DNA of 64,000 bases from Paenibacillus albicereus (GTDB lineage: Bacteria; Bacillota; Bacilli; Paenibacillales; Paenibacillaceae): assembly GCF_012676905.1 (NCBI RefSeq), contig NZ_CP051428.1, forward strand, positions 4,461,001-4,525,000, read 5' to 3'. This document shows positions 16,704-24,920 of this stretch, piece after piece. The notes under the pieces are model-generated. The model made no database searches. It had not been told where the DNA came from and saw only the letters and a program-made list of their open reading frames with translations. How positions within the stretch are numbered: the first letter of the stretch is position 1; each line of letters starts with the position of its first letter. A program made the position numbers and the translations under genes.

Positions 16704-17615
16704 ATGAACCTGCACGCTTTGCGCCTGTTCCGCCATGTGGCCGATACGGGCAGCGTCACCCGAGCTTCCGAGCGGGTGAGCATCAGCCAGCCCGCGATCA
16801 CGTCGCAAATCCGCAAGCTCGAAGGCGAGCTCGGCGTCCGGCTGCTGGAGCCCGACGGACGCGGCATCCGGCTGACCGACGCCGGCCGTCAGGTCGACGA
16901 GCTGGCTCGGCGGCTGTTCGCCGTGGAGCAGCAGATCGAGCGGCTGGCCCATGGCTACGCGGAAGGCAGCCGCGGCCAGATCCGGCTCGCCGCCACCTAT
17001 CTGCCAGCCAATTACCTGCTCCCGGCCTGGCTCGCCCGCTTCCGGCAGCGGCACGAGGACGTCGAGCTGAGCGTGCGGACGACCAACTCGAGCGAGGCGA
17101 TGCGGCTGCTGCTCGCCATGGAGGTCGACCTGGCGCTGTACGGCGGCTTGCCCGAGGCTCATCCGGCGGAAATCCGCGCCGAGGAGCTTTTTCGCGACGA
17201 GCTCTGGTTCGTCGTCTCCTCCTCGCATCGCTACGCCGGCCGCCAGGTGCCGCTGGAGCGGATGATGGCGGAGCCGTTCGTGCAGCGCGAGCCGGGCAGC
17301 TCGACCCGCGAGCGGCTGCTGGCGCTGTGCCGTACGCACAGCGTACCTGAGCCGACGATCTCGCTGCAGTTCAACGGCCTGCATGAATCGATCCGCGCCG
17401 TCTCCGCCGGGTACGGGGCCAGCTTCGTCTCCTCGCTCGTCGTGCGCGAGGCGGTGCGGCGGGGCGAGCTGAGCCGGGTCGAGATCGAAGGGGTGCAGCT
17501 GCACAACAGCATCGCTCTCTGCACCCGGAGGGGCGAGCCGCTGCCTCCGGCGGCGGCCGCTTTGGCCGAGCTGATCCGCAGCAGCGGCGCGGACGGCGGC
17601 AAGAGCGGCGGCTGA
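16704..17615 (+). CDS. LysR-family transcriptional regulator
   Basis: 303 residues; ATG preceded by AAGGAGG. The N-terminal winged helix-turn-helix is MNLHALRLFRHVADTGSVTR and SISQPAITSQIRKLEGELG. The effector-binding domain follows (QIRLAATYLPANYLLPAWLA, VDLALYGGLPE, ELWFVVSSSHRY, GYGASFVSSLVV). It probably controls its divergent neighbour and, through the repeated 65-bp element, the O-methyltransferase and reductase genes 1.7 kb away. The ligand cannot be predicted. Confidence 0.93.
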   Translation: MNLHALRLFRHVADTGSVTRASERVSISQPAITSQIRKLEGELGVRLLEPDGRGIRLTDAGRQVDELARRLFAVEQQIERLAHGYAEGSRGQIRLAATYLPANYLLPAWLARFRQRHEDVELSVRTTNSSEAMRLLLAMEVDLALYGGLPEAHPAEIRAEELFRDELWFVVSSSHRYAGRQVPLERMMAEPFVQREPGSSTRERLLALCRTHSVPEPTISLQFNGLHESIRAVSAGYGASFVSSLVVREAVRRGELSRVEIEGVQLHNSIALCTRRGEPLPPAAAALAELIRSSGADGGKSGG

Positions 17616-17665
17616 CCGGCCGCAGCGAGCGCTGATCGGCCAGCGGGCGGCAGCACGAGCGAGGG

Positions 17666-18190
17666 CTAGGCGAGCGGCGGCGAGGCGTTGCCGAACTGAT
17701 GGATGCCGAAGCGCGTCACGGTGGAGCCGAGGAGCGCTTCGCGCAGCGGATGCAGGCTTGGCGTCAGGCGCAGCTCAATGCCGGAGGCGGCCAGCCTTTC
17801 CAGCAGTCCCGTCATCCGGGTTACGGAGGACGGGACTTTTTCCACTCGGGAAATGGAATAGCCCGCGATCTCGTCGAACCGCTCGAAGCCGTCCGCCGGC
17901 AGCTCGTAGCGGTACAGCGCCGCCGACTGGATGCGCTCCAGCCAGCCGGACTCGACCGCCATCACCGCCGGCGCGGAGGTCGTGCCGAAGAAGCGCCGCT
18001 CGTCCTCCGCCGACATGCCCTCGCTCCTCCAGTAGACGATCCTCGGGCAGGCGCGCGGCACCCAGAACGTGAACTCCCGCTCCTCGTCGACCGCCCACAC
18101 GACCGGCGGCAGCTCCGTCCGGTTCGCCTTCACCCGGGGGCGGAACACGTCGATGCCGCTCTCCTCGCTGAAATGATAGAGCTTCCTGAT
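17666..18190 (-). CDS. DUF6886-like protein with a non-canonical start
   Basis: About 174 residues: KLYHFSEESGIDVFRPR, VVWAVDEEREFTFWVPRACP, LYRYELPADGFERFD and PLREALLGSTVTRFGIHQ. This resembles an uncharacterised Bacillales family I associate with DUF6886. No ATG, GTG or TTG precedes the conserved KLYHF. The best ribosome site, a G7 run with AAAGG, is 5 nt before an ATC at 18190, which would give (M)RKLYHFSEE. An in-frame CTG lies 21 nt further upstream. The start overlaps the preceding membrane protein gene by about 60 bp. Confidence 0.7.
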   Translation of the reverse strand: MRKLYHFSEESGIDVFRPRVKANRTELPPVVWAVDEEREFTFWVPRACPRIVYWRSEGMSAEDERRFFGTTSAPAVMAVESGWLERIQSAALYRYELPADGFERFDEIAGYSISRVEKVPSSVTRMTGLLERLAASGIELRLTPSLHPLREALLGSTVTRFGIHQFGNASPPLA

Positions 18191-18435
18191 CGTCGCCCCC
18201 CCTTTCTCCAGATGGCCTTGGCGAGCGCGAACGCCGCCATGAGCGCCAGCGTCAGGGCAAGCAGCGTCAGAACGAGCAATGACGGCTCGACGGAGACGAC
18301 GAACAAGCTGGAGTCCTCGTAGTCGAACGAGTCGGGGACGGCGGCCATCCGCCGCGCCCAGGCCCAGACCGCCAGGCCGAGCAGCGCCTGCGCCGCCAAG
18401 GCGAACAGCAGCGCCTGCAGCATCGTCTTCCTCAT
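18130..18435 (-). CDS. Small two-span membrane protein
   Basis: 101 residues as read, ATG preceded by GCGGAGG. Two hydrophobic spans, TMLQALLFALAAQALLGLAV and SLLVLTLLALTLALMAAFAL, are separated by a short acidic loop. The last ~20 residues after WRKGG overlap the next gene and look unlike a real C-terminus. A G7 run at this point may hide a frameshift, or the overlap may be genuine. Function unknown; coupled to the DUF6886-like gene. Confidence 0.6.
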   Translation of the reverse strand: MRKTMLQALLFALAAQALLGLAVWAWARRMAAVPDSFDYEDSSLFVVSVEPSLLVLTLLALTLALMAAFALAKAIWRKGGRRSGSSIISARRAASTCSAPG

Positions 18436-18475
18436 TGGACGGCCTCCGCGTCGCCGCTATCATGCCTTCTCAGGT

Positions 18476-18652
18476 TCATGCTTGTCCCTCGCTACCCGCG
18501 TCGTCTCGTTGCAAGAACTCATCCAGCTTGGACACGACCACTCGCAGCATACCCAGGGACTGAGCGAGCGAGCGGCTGCGGTCCTGGCGGATCATGCGGC
18601 AGCGGATGTCCGTCCCCCAAGAGGACGGAGCGTGAATCCATTCCATTTTCAT
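18476..18652 (-). CDS. Small protein of 58 residues, unknown function
   Basis: Starts at ATG 18652 with a strong AAAGGAGGCGCC ribosome site, in contrast to longer frames. The product (MKMEWIHAPSSWGTDIRC, then LAQSLGMLRVVVSKLDEFLQ) has one short helix and no membrane span. It lies 23 bp after the VOC gene and 40 bp before the next gene, so it belongs to the same minus-strand unit. No family recognised. Confidence 0.6.
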   Translation of the reverse strand: MKMEWIHAPSSWGTDIRCRMIRQDRSRSLAQSLGMLRVVVSKLDEFLQRDDAGSEGQA

Positions 18653-18675
18653 GAAGGCGCCTCCTTTTTGTGTCG

Positions 18676-19107
18676 TCAGAACGAAATCATCCCGCCGCGC
18701 TCGTCGAAGACGGCGGTCGGGTTCCAAGCGATCTCCCACACGTTGCGCTCCGGGTCGGCGAAATAGGCGATCCGCCCTCCCCAGACGGCGTCACAGGGCT
18801 CTCGCAGCACCTCCGCCCCGGCTTGACGGACCGCCTGCAAGGCCGCGTCCACCTCTTCGCGTCGATCGACGTTGACGGCCAGCGTCACGGGGCGGTACGC
18901 CCCCGGTTGCTCCGGCAGCTGGATGCCCGCGTCCCGGGCCAGCTCGGCTGCCGGATACAGCGACAGCAGCACGCCGGCCGTGCGGAAGACGGCATAGGCA
19001 TCCGAGCTGACCGGCAGCTCCTCCCAGCCGAGGCTGCGGTAGAACCGCCGAAGCTTGGGCAGCTCATAAGCGCCCAGCGTAATCAGGCTGACTCGTTGCG
19101 GAATCAT
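18676..19107 (-). CDS. VOC-superfamily (glyoxalase/bleomycin-resistance-like) protein
   Basis: 143 residues from the ATG at 19107 with AAGGAGG upstream. Two beta-alpha-beta-beta-beta modules are visible: RVSLITLGAYELPKLRRFYR with AVFRTAGVLLSLYP, then VTLAVNVDRREEVDAAL with AYFADPERNVWEIAWNP. The terminal Glu in VWEIAWNP is the usual metal or substrate residue. Members are enzymes or binding proteins of very diverse small molecules. Its start overlaps the end of the uridine-kinase remnant. Confidence 0.88.
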   Translation of the reverse strand: MIPQRVSLITLGAYELPKLRRFYRSLGWEELPVSSDAYAVFRTAGVLLSLYPAAELARDAGIQLPEQPGAYRPVTLAVNVDRREEVDAALQAVRQAGAEVLREPCDAVWGGRIAYFADPERNVWEIAWNPTAVFDERGGMISF

Positions 19108-19338
19108 GGCTTCTCCTCCTTGGTTCTGGTGGAATTCGTCGGTCGCCTCCGCAGCTCCTCCTCCATCCACTCGGACAGCGCCGCTTCTCCCCGGCCGCCG
19201 GACGACGAGCCGTTCAGCACGAGATCGGCATGCCGGCGGGCTCCAGCCGGAGCCTGACAGCCGCTCGTGCAGCCGGCGGGCAAGCGTCGTCTTGCCGCTG
19301 TCTGTACCTCCGGCGATGCCGATCGCAAGCGCTTTCAC
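19104..19338 (-). pseudogene. Remnant of a uridine-kinase-like P-loop kinase (internal deletion and frameshift)
   Basis: The 5' part encodes KALAIGIAGGTDSGKTTLAR, a complete Walker A P-loop, and LHERLSG. From about 19240 the sense continues in another frame with RHADLVLNGSSSGG and WMEEELRRR, which look like the C-terminus of the same kind of kinase. The roughly 120-150 central residues with lid and substrate-binding motifs are missing. The simplest reading is a nucleoside kinase gutted by an internal deletion. An intact udk is at 43868. Confidence 0.65.
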
Positions 19339-19432
19339 TTTTTCTTTCTCCCTCCGTCCTATCCCTCGTCATCTCCACATATGCTATACCAGCAAGTCCG
19401 CTTCGACAACCTGCCGAGAGGGGATATGACGA

Positions 19433-19606
19433 ATGCCGACCATCCTGCTTCAACTCTCCTATCTGGTGCTGCTCGTCTGGGCCGTCTACAGCTTCGTCCA
19501 GGACTTGAAGGTGTCCCGCAAGGACTGGCTGGTGCTGCTGCTTCATCTGGCCGTCGCAATCATCTCGCTGAACTGGCTCCTGGATTCGCTCGGGTATAAG
19601 CTCTGA
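19433..19606 (+). CDS. Small hydrophobic protein with two membrane helices
   Basis: 57 residues: ATG at 19433 after GAGAGGGG, stop at 19606. Two hydrophobic helices (ILLQLSYLVLLVWAVYSFV and WLVLLLHLAVAIISLNWLL) flank a short basic loop (DLKVSRKD). The amphipathic pattern and a terminator just downstream favour a real gene. Family unknown. Confidence 0.55.
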   Translation: MPTILLQLSYLVLLVWAVYSFVQDLKVSRKDWLVLLLHLAVAIISLNWLLDSLGYKL

Positions 19607-19645
19607 CCCACGAGCCGGCAGCTTGGCCCCGGCAAAGGCAAGCCG

Positions 19646-19688
19646 AAAAACCGTTTCCCCCGCCGAGCGCGGGCGGAAACGGTTTTGT
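19646..19688 (+). terminator. Intrinsic terminator
   Basis: Long stem AAAACCGTTTCC ... GGAAACGGTTTT with a GC-rich inner stem, then TTGTTATT; it follows the 57-residue gene. Confidence 0.85.
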
Positions 19689-19872
19689 TATTATCGGCTG
19701 AGGCGAAGAGGCGCGCGGGGCGCGCATCCACGCCCGTTTTTGCCCCTGGATCGGCGAGCCGCCGCAGCGGATGGACATCCAAGTCCGTTTTTGCCCCTGG
19801 CTCGTAGCAGCTGGCGGGAGGATGGCGGAAGGCGGCCGGCTCGTTCGTGGCGTGCGGCCGGATCGAGATCGG

Positions 19873-20562
19873 CTACGGGTCGAGCAGGCCGTACTTGCGC
19901 CTGGCGCGGCCGAGGATCTTCAGCCAGGTGCCCGAGAACAGGGCGAGGAATACCACGTTGCTGAGCGCATGCGCCAGATCGAACGGAAAGCTCGCCGCGT
20001 AGGACGCGGCGATCGCCGGCCAGCTGAGGTCGCCGACGAAGCCGAGCAGCCCCCACAGGTTCATGATCCAGCCGAACAGGAAGCCCCAGGCGAAGCCGAA
20101 CGCCGCCCGTCCCCACGCGCTGCCCATGAGGCGGGTGTGGCGCAGCAGTCCGGCGGTGAAGCCGATCATCCCCCAGCTGAACATCTGCCACGGCGTCCAT
20201 GGGCCTTGGCCGAGGAACAGGTTGGAGACGATCGCGGCGATCGCGCCGACGAGGAAGCCGGCCTCGGCCCCGAACACGAGCGCCGCCATGATGACGATGA
20301 ACGACACCGGCTGCACGCTCGGCAGCGCGACGAACGGAATGCGGCTCACCGCCGCGATCGCGCCGAGCATGGCGACGAGCAGCAGCTCCTCCGCCCGCAG
20401 CCGCCTCCGCTCGAAGCGGATGAAGAACGGCAGCATCGCCAGCCCGATCATGGCGAGACTGAGCGGCAAATACAGCTCGCGCCGCCACATCGCCAGCCCC
20501 ATGAGCGCCAGCGCGCCAAGCAGGCACAGCGCGTAGACGCCCCTCATGCCGAGCTTAGGCAT
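19873..20562 (-). CDS. ECF transporter substrate-binding (S) component, probably for cobalamin
   Basis: 229 residues, all hydrophobic, about seven spans. AEELLLVAMLGAIAAVSRIP, PVSFIVIMAALVFGAEAGFL and FLGQGPWTPWQMFSWGMIGF are typical of S components. The ATG overlaps the ATPase stop by 8 bp. It is the last gene of an operon headed by a cobalamin riboswitch, which makes vitamin B12 or a corrinoid precursor the most likely substrate. The assignment comes from the switch, not from the protein. Confidence 0.85.
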   Translation of the reverse strand: MPKLGMRGVYALCLLGALALMGLAMWRRELYLPLSLAMIGLAMLPFFIRFERRRLRAEELLLVAMLGAIAAVSRIPFVALPSVQPVSFIVIMAALVFGAEAGFLVGAIAAIVSNLFLGQGPWTPWQMFSWGMIGFTAGLLRHTRLMGSAWGRAAFGFAWGFLFGWIMNLWGLLGFVGDLSWPAIAASYAASFPFDLAHALSNVVFLALFSGTWLKILGRARRKYGLLDP

Positions 20563-22651
20563 GGCCGAGGTCCCCCAGCGTCAGCAGCTCCGGCAGCAGC
20601 TCGCCGGCGGCGCGCCGGACGGACGTCGTATAGTAGTAGTTGTCGCTCATGAACGCGCGCGTCGGCTGCAGCCCCGCCATCCGGCCGTCGAACAGCAGTC
20701 CGCAGCGGTCGGCGTAGGCAGCGGCGAACTCGACGTCATGGGTGACCATGAGCAGCGTCGCGCCGCGCTCCCGGATGTCGCCGAGCAGCCCGGCGAGGCG
20801 ATGCTTGGACTCGGGATCGAGCCCTTTGGTCGGCTCGTCGAGCAGCAGCAGCTCCGGCTGGCCGAGCAGCACGAGCAGCAGCGCCAGCTTCTGCTGCTGG
20901 CCGCCGCTGATGTCGTACGGATGCTTGTCCCGCAGCCCTTCCAGCTCCAGCAGCGCTTCGAGCTCCGCCAGCGGCGAAGCCGCTTCCTTCAGCCCGAGCC
21001 GGCGCAGCCGGTCCTCGAGCTGGGCGCCGACCGTATCGCGGGTGAAATAGAGGAGCGGATTCTGCGCGACGTAGCCGATGCGCCCGCGCAAGGCGGCGGC
21101 GCCGCGCAGGCGCGGCTCGCGGTCCTCCCGGCGGCCGGCTTCCGGCGAGCCGGGGCCTTGCGAAGCGGCAGCGGCGGAGCGAGCCCCTCCGCCGCTGCCA
21201 CCTTCCGGGCGCGCATCTGGCCCGGCTAGGCCGCGCTGCGGCTGCGGCTCGCCGGAGCCTTTGCGACGGAGCAGCAGGCGGCGCAGCGAGCTGCCGGATG
21301 CCAGCGGCTCGCCGCCGAGCAGGATGCGGCCGCGCTGCGGCTCGAGCGCGCCCGCGATGCACTGGAGCAGCGTCGACTTGCCGGCGCCGTTGCTGCCCAG
21401 CAGCGCCATCCACTCGCCGCGCCGCACCTCGAGCGACAGCCGCGAGAGCACGAGCGGCTCGTCCTTGGCGTAGGCGAAGACGAGGTCGCGGCACTCCAGC
21501 AGCGGGCGCTCGGCGGGCGGAGCAGAGGCGGAGCGCCCGCTCGGGGCGGCCGATGCCAGGGCGACGGTCGCCGCGCTTGCGGAAGCTCCGGAGCCTAGAG
21601 ACGCCACGGTCCCCGCGCTTGCCGAAGCTCCGAAGCCTTCAGGCGCCACGGTCGCCGCGCTTTCGGGAGCCGGCTGCCCAGCCGCAGAAACCGCTTCGCC
21701 GCCGCTGCCGGCCCTTTTGCCGGCCAGGCCCGGCGAAGCAAGCGCTGGCGCTTCCCGCTCGCCGCCCCGCTCCCCGCTCCGCCCGCGGCCGAGCTCCGGC
21801 CCGAGGCGCTCCAGCGCGCCGCGCAGCCAGGCGCGGCCTTCGCGCACGGTCAGCGGCACGTCCGCCACCGCCGGCTCCAGCGGCTCCGCATCGAGGCACA
21901 GCCGGGCTACTGCCGGCAGCAGGCGCGCCGACTCCAAGCGGCCTTCGCGCCAGATCGCGCGCGCCGCCTCGCGCGGCGGCGCGTCGACCGCGACGCGGCC
22001 CTCGCGCAGCAGCACGACGCGGCTCGCCAGCGGAAACAGATCCTCGTACCGGTGCTCGGAGAGAACCACCGTCAAGCCGAGCTCCTCGTTCAGCCGGGCG
22101 ATCAGTCCGATGAACTCGCGCGCGGCGACGGGATCGAGCTGCGCCGTCGGCTCGTCGAGCAGCAGCACGCGCGGCCGCAGCGTCATGACCGACGCCAGGC
22201 TGAGCAGCTGCTTTTGCCCGCCCGACAGCTCGCTCGGAGCCCGGTGCAGCCAGCTCTCGATGCCGAAGAACGGCACGAGCTCCGCCAGCCGCCGCTGGAT
22301 CGCCGCCGCCGGATAGCCGAGGTTCTCCATCGCGAACGTCAGCTCCTGCCACGCCGTGCTCATGACGATCTGGCTGTCCGGGTCCTGGAACACCATGCCG
22401 ATCTCCTCGGCGGAGCGGGACTCGCTCAGCGCCTCCAGCGGCTCGCCCGCGTAGCGGATGACGCCCGTGCGCTCGCCCGCCGGCGCCGCCTCCCGCTTGA
22501 GCTGGCGCAGCAGCGTCGTCTTGCCCGAGCCGGACGGCCCGCAGAGGAGCACGAACTCCCCCTCCCGGATGGAGAGGCTCACGCCCTCCAGCTTCGGCTC
22601 CGCCGAGCCGGCGTAGCGGAAGCTCACATCTTCGATCTGATAAGACGCCAA
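20555..22651 (-). CDS. ECF transporter ATPase, two ABC domains in one chain (EcfA-EcfA')
   Basis: 698 residues from a TTG at 22651 (AAAGGAGAGG upstream). Domain 1 (about 1-235) has GPSGSGKTTLL, ELSGGQKQLLSLA and LLLDEPTAQLD; domain 2 (about 410-690) has GSNGAGKSTLL, DISGGQQQKLALLL and LLLDEPTKGLD. Between them and inside domain 2 are unusually long Ala/Gly/Ser-rich stretches with near-repeats such as SGASASAATVA. It energises vitamin uptake with EcfT. The 3' end overlaps the S-component gene and the 5' end lies within ecfT. Confidence 0.92.
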   Translation of the reverse strand: MASYQIEDVSFRYAGSAEPKLEGVSLSIREGEFVLLCGPSGSGKTTLLRQLKREAAPAGERTGVIRYAGEPLEALSESRSAEEIGMVFQDPDSQIVMSTAWQELTFAMENLGYPAAAIQRRLAELVPFFGIESWLHRAPSELSGGQKQLLSLASVMTLRPRVLLLDEPTAQLDPVAAREFIGLIARLNEELGLTVVLSEHRYEDLFPLASRVVLLREGRVAVDAPPREAARAIWREGRLESARLLPAVARLCLDAEPLEPAVADVPLTVREGRAWLRGALERLGPELGRGRSGERGGEREAPALASPGLAGKRAGSGGEAVSAAGQPAPESAATVAPEGFGASASAGTVASLGSGASASAATVALASAAPSGRSASAPPAERPLLECRDLVFAYAKDEPLVLSRLSLEVRRGEWMALLGSNGAGKSTLLQCIAGALEPQRGRILLGGEPLASGSSLRRLLLRRKGSGEPQPQRGLAGPDARPEGGSGGGARSAAAASQGPGSPEAGRREDREPRLRGAAALRGRIGYVAQNPLLYFTRDTVGAQLEDRLRRLGLKEAASPLAELEALLELEGLRDKHPYDISGGQQQKLALLLVLLGQPELLLLDEPTKGLDPESKHRLAGLLGDIRERGATLLMVTHDVEFAAAYADRCGLLFDGRMAGLQPTRAFMSDNYYYTTSVRRAAGELLPELLTLGDLGHA

Positions 22652-23511
22652 TGCAGCCTCTCCTTTCCGTTCATGAGGATGGGCAGCGCCAGAAAGAGCA
22701 GATAGCAGCCTAGATGCACCCAGCCGAGCGGCGTCTCCTGCAGCGGGTCGAGACGCGGGTAGACCTCATAGGCATGCACGCCCGTCGCGCGCCCGATGAG
22801 GATGTTGCTGCCGAGCAGCAGCAGCGCCCACAGGAACGCCCAGTCCCGGCCGTCCAGCCGCGAGGCGTCGGCGCTGCTGCGCGGGCCGATGCCGTAGCCG
22901 CGCGCGCGCATCGACAGCGCGGTCTGCAGCGCCTCCTCCAGCGACCAGGCGACGAGCGCATGCAGCGTCTCCATCCCCTCGCGCAGGTAGCGGCGGCGGC
23001 CCATGCGCTCCGGCAGGTCGCCCATCGCGCGCTGCACGGCCCGGATCTGGCCCAGCCGGCGCGTCAGCAGCGGCACGAAGCGCATCGACACCGTCACCGC
23101 GAACGCCGTCTGCGGAGCGACCGGCGCGAGCAGCCGCAGCAGCCGGCCGGAGTCCAGCACGAGGTTGAACGCCGTGAAGGCGATCAGCAGGCTCAGCAGC
23201 GCGGCCGCCGACAGCCCGCCGTAGGCGATCGCCTCCATCGTCACCGGCCGGTCGCGGAAGTAGAACAGGATCGTCGCGCCTCGGCTGGAGAACAGCGGGT
23301 TGGCGACGGCCGCGAGCAGCGCGATCAGGAGGTAGGCGGGCAGGCTGCGGCGCAGCCTGCGCCCGCCGTCGAGCGAGACGTTGAGCAGCACAGACGCCGC
23401 CAGCGTCATCCCGAGCAGCACCGGATGCCGGAACAGCATGCAGCACAGCAGCAGCAGGGCGAAGTAGGCGAAGGAGACGCGCGGATGGAGGCCGGCGAAG
23501 CCGAAGACCAT
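22624..23511 (-). CDS. ecfT: ECF transporter transmembrane (T) component
   Basis: 295 residues, about six membrane spans. It carries the EcfT coupling motifs in MRFVPLLTRRLGQIRAVQRA and ALQTALSMRARGYG (the second Ala-Arg-Gly motif that contacts the ATPase groove). Its ATG shares one base with the stop of the DUF4430 gene, and its 3' end overlaps the ATPase gene by 28 bp. Confidence 0.92.
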   Translation of the reverse strand: MVFGFAGLHPRVSFAYFALLLLCCMLFRHPVLLGMTLAASVLLNVSLDGGRRLRRSLPAYLLIALLAAVANPLFSSRGATILFYFRDRPVTMEAIAYGGLSAAALLSLLIAFTAFNLVLDSGRLLRLLAPVAPQTAFAVTVSMRFVPLLTRRLGQIRAVQRAMGDLPERMGRRRYLREGMETLHALVAWSLEEALQTALSMRARGYGIGPRSSADASRLDGRDWAFLWALLLLGSNILIGRATGVHAYEVYPRLDPLQETPLGWVHLGCYLLFLALPILMNGKERLHWRLIRSKM

Positions 23512-24419
23512 CAGCCGCCGCCCTGCGAGGCGCTAGGAGCCCCGAGATCGTCGCCGTAGTCGAGCGTGTACCGCCATTCGATGACGTCGCCCGGCTCCAC
23601 TTTGACCGCGCCGGCGCTCTTGCTCGAAAATTCGCCGTTCACGCTGTACAGCCAGCCGCTGCCCGGCCCTTCGTCGAACTCGTAGACGTTGCCGATGCCG
23701 CTCACGTAAGCGCCCGCGCCGCTGCCGCTGTGCTCCATCTGCACCTTCGCCGCGCGCGTCGCCTTCTGGAGCGCGTCGAGCACGGTGTCGCCTTTCTCGA
23801 TCACCACCGTCTTGCCGGACAAAATCGCGCCCGTCTCCTCCGGGCCCGTCACGCTCAAGGACACCGTGTCCGCCCGGGGCGGCTTCGCCGTCGGGCTGGC
23901 CGCAGCCGAGCCGCCGCCCGGCTTGGCGCCGGAGGCCGGCGGCGCCGTCTTCGACGGCGCGGCGGACGGCGCTGCCCCCGCCGCAGGCGGCTTGGCCGCC
24001 GGCGACGCGGTCGGCTTCGGCGGCGACGCGCTGCCCGCCGGCACTGGCGGCGCGGACTCGCCGCCGCTGCCGCCGGCTGCAGGCGTCGCGGACGGCGGCG
24101 CCGACTCCGCCGATGGCGGCGGCCCGCCGGAGCCGCCTGCGCTCGGCGCCGGGGTCGCCGATGGCGGCTCGCTGCCGCCGGACGGGCTCGGCGCCGTCGC
24201 GGCCTCGCCGCCTTCCGCATCCGGCTGGCGCTGCGCCTCGCCCGCGCCGTCCTGCCGCCGCTCGGCCACCGCCCCGCTGTCCGGCTCTGCCTGAGGACCT
24301 CCCTCTCCGCCGCCGGCCGCCCCGGCGTACAGCCAGGCCGTGCCGGCCACGACGAGGACGGCGGCGAGCGCGCCGAGCGCTTTCCGATATCGTTTCAACC
24401 ACTCGCTGAAGCTGTGCAT
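23511..24419 (-). CDS. Membrane-anchored DUF4430 protein, candidate extracellular cobalamin-binding factor
   Basis: 302 residues from ATG 24419 (GGGAGAGGG upstream). After a short basic N-terminus comes a membrane anchor (ALGALAAVLVVAGTAWLYAG), then ~150 residues of Pro/Ala/Ser/Gly linker, then a C-terminal DUF4430 domain (VIEKGDTVLDALQKAT, GVG-type loop GIGNVYEFDEGPGSGWLYSV, GDVIEWRYTLDYGDDLG). DUF4430 is related to the C-terminal domain of transcobalamin. Co-transcription with ECF genes behind a B12 riboswitch supports capture of cobalamin outside the membrane. Confidence 0.85.
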   Translation of the reverse strand: MHSFSEWLKRYRKALGALAAVLVVAGTAWLYAGAAGGGEGGPQAEPDSGAVAERRQDGAGEAQRQPDAEGGEAATAPSPSGGSEPPSATPAPSAGGSGGPPPSAESAPPSATPAAGGSGGESAPPVPAGSASPPKPTASPAAKPPAAGAAPSAAPSKTAPPASGAKPGGGSAAASPTAKPPRADTVSLSVTGPEETGAILSGKTVVIEKGDTVLDALQKATRAAKVQMEHSGSGAGAYVSGIGNVYEFDEGPGSGWLYSVNGEFSSKSAGAVKVEPGDVIEWRYTLDYGDDLGAPSASQGGG

Positions 24420-24460
24420 CCCATCCCTCTCCCTGCAGCCGGACGCGCGCGTCCGGAACC

Positions 24461-24495
24461 TAAAAAGCATCCTCCCGCCGCAGGCGGAAAGATGC
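24461..24495 (-). terminator. Riboswitch expression-platform terminator
   Basis: Minus-strand hairpin GCATCTTTCCGCC / GGCGGGAGGATGC followed by TTTTT, between the B12 aptamer and the DUF4430 start. This suggests ligand-induced premature termination. Confidence 0.8.
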
Positions 24496-24589
24496 CGAAG
24501 AAGCTGCCTCATGGCCGGCTTCGAAGATGGAAGCGGACGCGCGGCGGCCGGCATCCTCCCATCCTCGTGGGCAAGACCGGTCTTGCGCC

Positions 24590-24810
24590 GGCGGGCAGGT
24601 CTCCTGGCTTCGCTTCATCGCGGGTCCGCCCTCCTTCCCGCTCTCCTTGTCCGGATCGCAGTGGAGCGGGCGGCCGCTCGGCGTTACAGTGGCGGGACCG
24701 CGCCGAATTCGCATCGGCTTCCCTATTAAGCTTCCGGAGCTGGTATCGGCTCCGGCAAGCGCCCGTCGGCTGATCGCGGGGCTCCGGCGCTGCCGGAGCC
24801 TGCTCGCGAC
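24590..24810 (-). promoter_or_regulatory. Cobalamin (adenosylcobalamin-type) riboswitch
   Basis: Minus-strand sequence contains the conserved B12 elements in order: GGGAAGCCGATGCGAATTCGGCGCGG-like start, GTCCCGCCACTGTAA (core GCCACTG), a GC-rich arm, and AGCCAGGAGACCTGCC (the B12 box) at about 24594-24610. It precedes the DUF4430-ecfT-ecfA-S operon. A perfect palindrome GCAAGACCGGTCTTGC (24571-24586) lies just downstream. Confidence 0.93.
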
Positions 24811-24920
24811 CCTCAATCAGCCTCCATTGTAGCAGATTGCGGGCAAAAAGATAATTACAGGTTGCCGCCGCTTCCGCCGATAGAAGGGAAGCATCCCAAT
24901 CTACCTACGGAGGTCATCCC

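Noticed and set aside
16602-17504. 300-codon minus-strand frame opposite lysR
   Set aside because: Antisense to a LysR gene with complete HTH and effector domains; its N-terminal likeness to another shadow frame near 15000 is explained by the repeated 65-bp DNA element.
19736-19805. Two copies of CGTTTTTGCCCCTGG
   Set aside because: Only 15 bp, in a gap after a terminator; too short to claim an element without a genome search.
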